Assembly (NCBI GenBank): GCA_964549655.1 | Contig: CAZJXN010000209.1 | Span: 1-7,637, forward strand | Origin: JADJNW01 sp964549655 | GTDB taxonomy: Bacteria; Bacteroidota; Bacteroidia; Chitinophagales; Saprospiraceae | DNA: 7,637 nucleotides | Direction: 5' to 3' | Part shown: positions 7,601 through 7,637 of the stretch, piece after piece | How the letters are laid out: every line of letters starts with the position of its first letter | Numbering within the stretch: the stretch's first letter is position 1 | Made by a program: the position numbers and the translations under genes | Notes under the pieces: generated by a model | Told to the model about the DNA's origin: nothing | The model's database searches: none | Seen by the model: the letters and a program-made list of their open reading frames with translations, nothing else

Positions 7601-7637
7601 CGCATTACACCCAATATGTGGATTGCGCCGAAGACTA
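4531..7637 (+). CDS. Giant exported multi-domain protein: lamin-tail-like, Ig-like and HYR-like modules (3' partial)
   Basis: The frame is open from ATG 4531 to the window edge: 1035 codons, no stop. This start is chosen because it gives a standard signal peptide (residues 1-35). Domains in order by residue: 36-212 lamin-tail-like ('VLITGILDATLSGGCPKAIELYV', 'ILINGNGDDAFRVVR', then 'AAAVPFGTYVNP'); 214-318 Ig-like; 319-427 a module with 'STQAYILVQNG...YSVYAINYRTD'; 428-545 Ig-like with an acidic patch and 'DDAGTYTVTI'; 546-657 a cysteine-rich module (eight Cys between 553 and 653) ending 'EDKTPPSIDCPD'; 691-870 a pre-peptidase-C/CUB-like beta-sandwich ('VPGIYTFQLVSDD', 'LRAGEEYTLLTSS'); 871-1035 HYR-like with an Asp-rich insertion. 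No catalytic motif was seen. The style is typical of Saprospirales extracellular proteins. A T9SS tail would be expected beyond the window. A surface or adhesion role is inferred. Base composition shifts inside the gene near 5880-6300. Confidence 0.92.
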   Translation, partial: MKNFYFPFSSYLSRKTARCLFALLLAMSTMASVQAQQVLITGILDATLSGGCPKAIELYVSGTVNLSTYRIERASNSGAFGTPTSLSGTYTDEFVYLLYSTCESAADLTNDFADVFGSSGDFANTLTLGILINGNGDDAFRVVRIAGNVVIDQVSAVGQNLYEDSYLYRLDGTCASPTWVPANWSIPGNNVLDNLTAAQIAAAVPFGTYVNPAIEIVAVASCVSGSTPAAPSQYYITVSGVTGGNGGPYTISALGVTDQTFDPANPPASGLVFGPFTHSGNGGATITLTAEDGCNTGTTLVTEVLCGFPQNQAFCDCSNETGGAIVNAGAILSQAAPGSFETDGSTQAYILVQNGTIVAVNQTGLFVNLANGDYSVYAINYRTDEQATISPFLEVGDPIQPVLDGVNGTGPLANVCYVICGPANYEVSCGIIANDITYTIPPCNTAGPITVYYSFNLTGCTEDELDLDLLDIDFGDLEDNLITNPNAILASALPPPRTENTGQNGLFVEYALQLTPDDAGTYTVTIKFNGADVSIKITILSQTGVTNYRNLSCTENVNVKLDDNCEATLGASQVLNGAVVCDDDFCIEIVKTVNNRIIGTPNRSGRIEYGCGEYIYRVYGKKMVDGVRTCDLTNMICWGYVNAEDKTPPSIDCPDNTQTGIRELPVYTFSGDLAVPGTTFDPTEDLCFRSLSVAGFPVLDLLGKERYYNVRGLKVTVPGIYTFQLVSDDQNPLTGNGLAALYNKGGFNPEYPCENIIALGDYTFAPGPWSGLGDYLNFIGNINGWSIFLSAIYGGQGDTDPYIRTYLRAGEEYTLLTSSTLGRINNGPLEGGTYDWYIYPEDNGGKVTNFAGTVLALFADNAFLVNPLICTDKDELVLPAQKCYYTNADGRLVNANGQLISIASFEASGLGEVLARTGYPHLVAEQDEGDGDLYDDLIADGPDADTDPDLNAITAFNGKVKDNCGIIQICVSDRQVERNGDCGEWVIVRTFTAQDECGGFPGLKNFCEQRIRIRQATLEDVVLPHYTQYVDCAED
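4636..5166 (+). other. Domain: lamin-tail-like (LTD) domain
   Basis: Residues 36-212 follow the bacterial extracellular LTD-like pattern: an opening 'VLITGILDATLSGGCPKAIELYV', 'NLSTYRIERASN', 'TDEFVYLLYS', 'INGNGDDAFRVVR..GNVVIDQ', 'SYLYRLDG', then 'NWSIPGNNVLDNL' and 'AAAVPFGTYV'. In other bacteria such domains sit at the N-terminus of secreted nucleases and other surface proteins as binding or structural parts. No nuclease domain follows in the visible sequence. Confidence 0.65.
6601..7140 (+). other. Domain: pre-peptidase-C/CUB-like beta-sandwich
   Basis: Residues 691-870 alternate strands and turns in a pattern like secreted beta-sandwich domains: 'VTVPGIYTFQLVSDDQ', 'LAALYNKGGFNPEYPC', 'YIRTYLRAGEEYTLLTSS', 'GGTYDWYIYP'. 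The 'G-x-Y-T' strand, then an extended-object phrase, then 'L.AG.EYTLL' resembles pre-peptidase C-terminal domains. The assignment rests on pattern only. A protein-binding or carbohydrate-binding role is possible. Confidence 0.45.
7141..7637 (+). other. Domain: HYR-like module with Asp-rich insertion (partial)
   Basis: Residues 871-1035 contain the HYR-like core 'VKDNCGIIQICVSD', 'GEWVIVRTFTAQDECGG' and 'CEQRIRIRQATLEDVVLP', then 'YVDCAED' at the window edge, where the next module probably begins. Between 'KCYYTNADGRL' (from about 881) and the core lies a stretch with two acidic clusters (residues 927-949), rich in Asp and Gly, that looks like a calcium-binding loop. Such modules repeat many times in Saprospirales giant proteins. 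Confidence 0.6.

Noticed and set aside
1..7637. CRISPR arrays, tRNA/rRNA genes, insertion sequences
   Set aside because: No regularly spaced identical repeats, no tRNA- or rRNA-like conserved stretches, and no transposase motifs or terminal inverted repeats with target duplications were seen.

Overview
The window holds two very large, co-directional (+ strand) genes for secreted, modular surface-type proteins. Both run off the window. They are separated by about 550 bases of AT-rich intergenic DNA. No metabolic genes, RNA genes, mobile elements or CRISPR arrays are visible. The protein style points to Bacteroidota, most likely the Saprospirales (Saprospira/Lewinella/Haliscomenobacter type). 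The clues are Thr/Asn/Gly-rich Ig/PKD-like repeats with paired cysteines, HYR-like modules of the 'DNCG...CVSD...RTFTAQDECGG' kind, and cysteine-rich 'LSCTENVNVKLDDNCEATL' modules. The genus cannot be fixed from the sequence.

Region 1 (2-3979) is the C-terminal 1325 residues of a giant adhesin-like protein whose start lies upstream. It is a chain of about twelve beta-rich modules. One module type occurs at both ends of the visible part (2-412 and 2966-3382), so the protein has a repeat period of about 3 kb. A different beta-sandwich domain, ending in 'DHGLAVDDLTV', sits just before the second copy and appears to be nested inside an Ig-like unit. The protein stops at 3979 with no recognisable type IX secretion (T9SS) C-terminal sorting domain.

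Region 2 (3980-4530) is the intergenic stretch. It contains several imperfect inverted repeats, two short direct-repeat pairs and a 60-codon open frame (4270-4452) with a hydrophobic N-terminus. That frame may be a small exported protein, the relic of a gene start, or chance. No exact Bacteroidota TAnnTTTG promoter box was found on the + strand here.

Region 3 (4531 to the window end) is the first 1035 codons of a second giant exported protein. It has a signal peptide, a lamin-tail-like domain, several Ig-like modules, an acidic Ig-like module, a cysteine-rich module, a pre-peptidase-C/CUB-like beta-sandwich and an HYR-like module that is cut by the window edge. Base composition changes inside this gene: it falls to about 30% G+C near 5881-6000, then settles around 50% after about 6300. 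This suggests a mosaic origin.

Both proteins probably act outside the cell in adhesion, matrix or gliding-related roles. No enzyme active site was recognised. Any functional link between the two rests only on adjacency and similar style.
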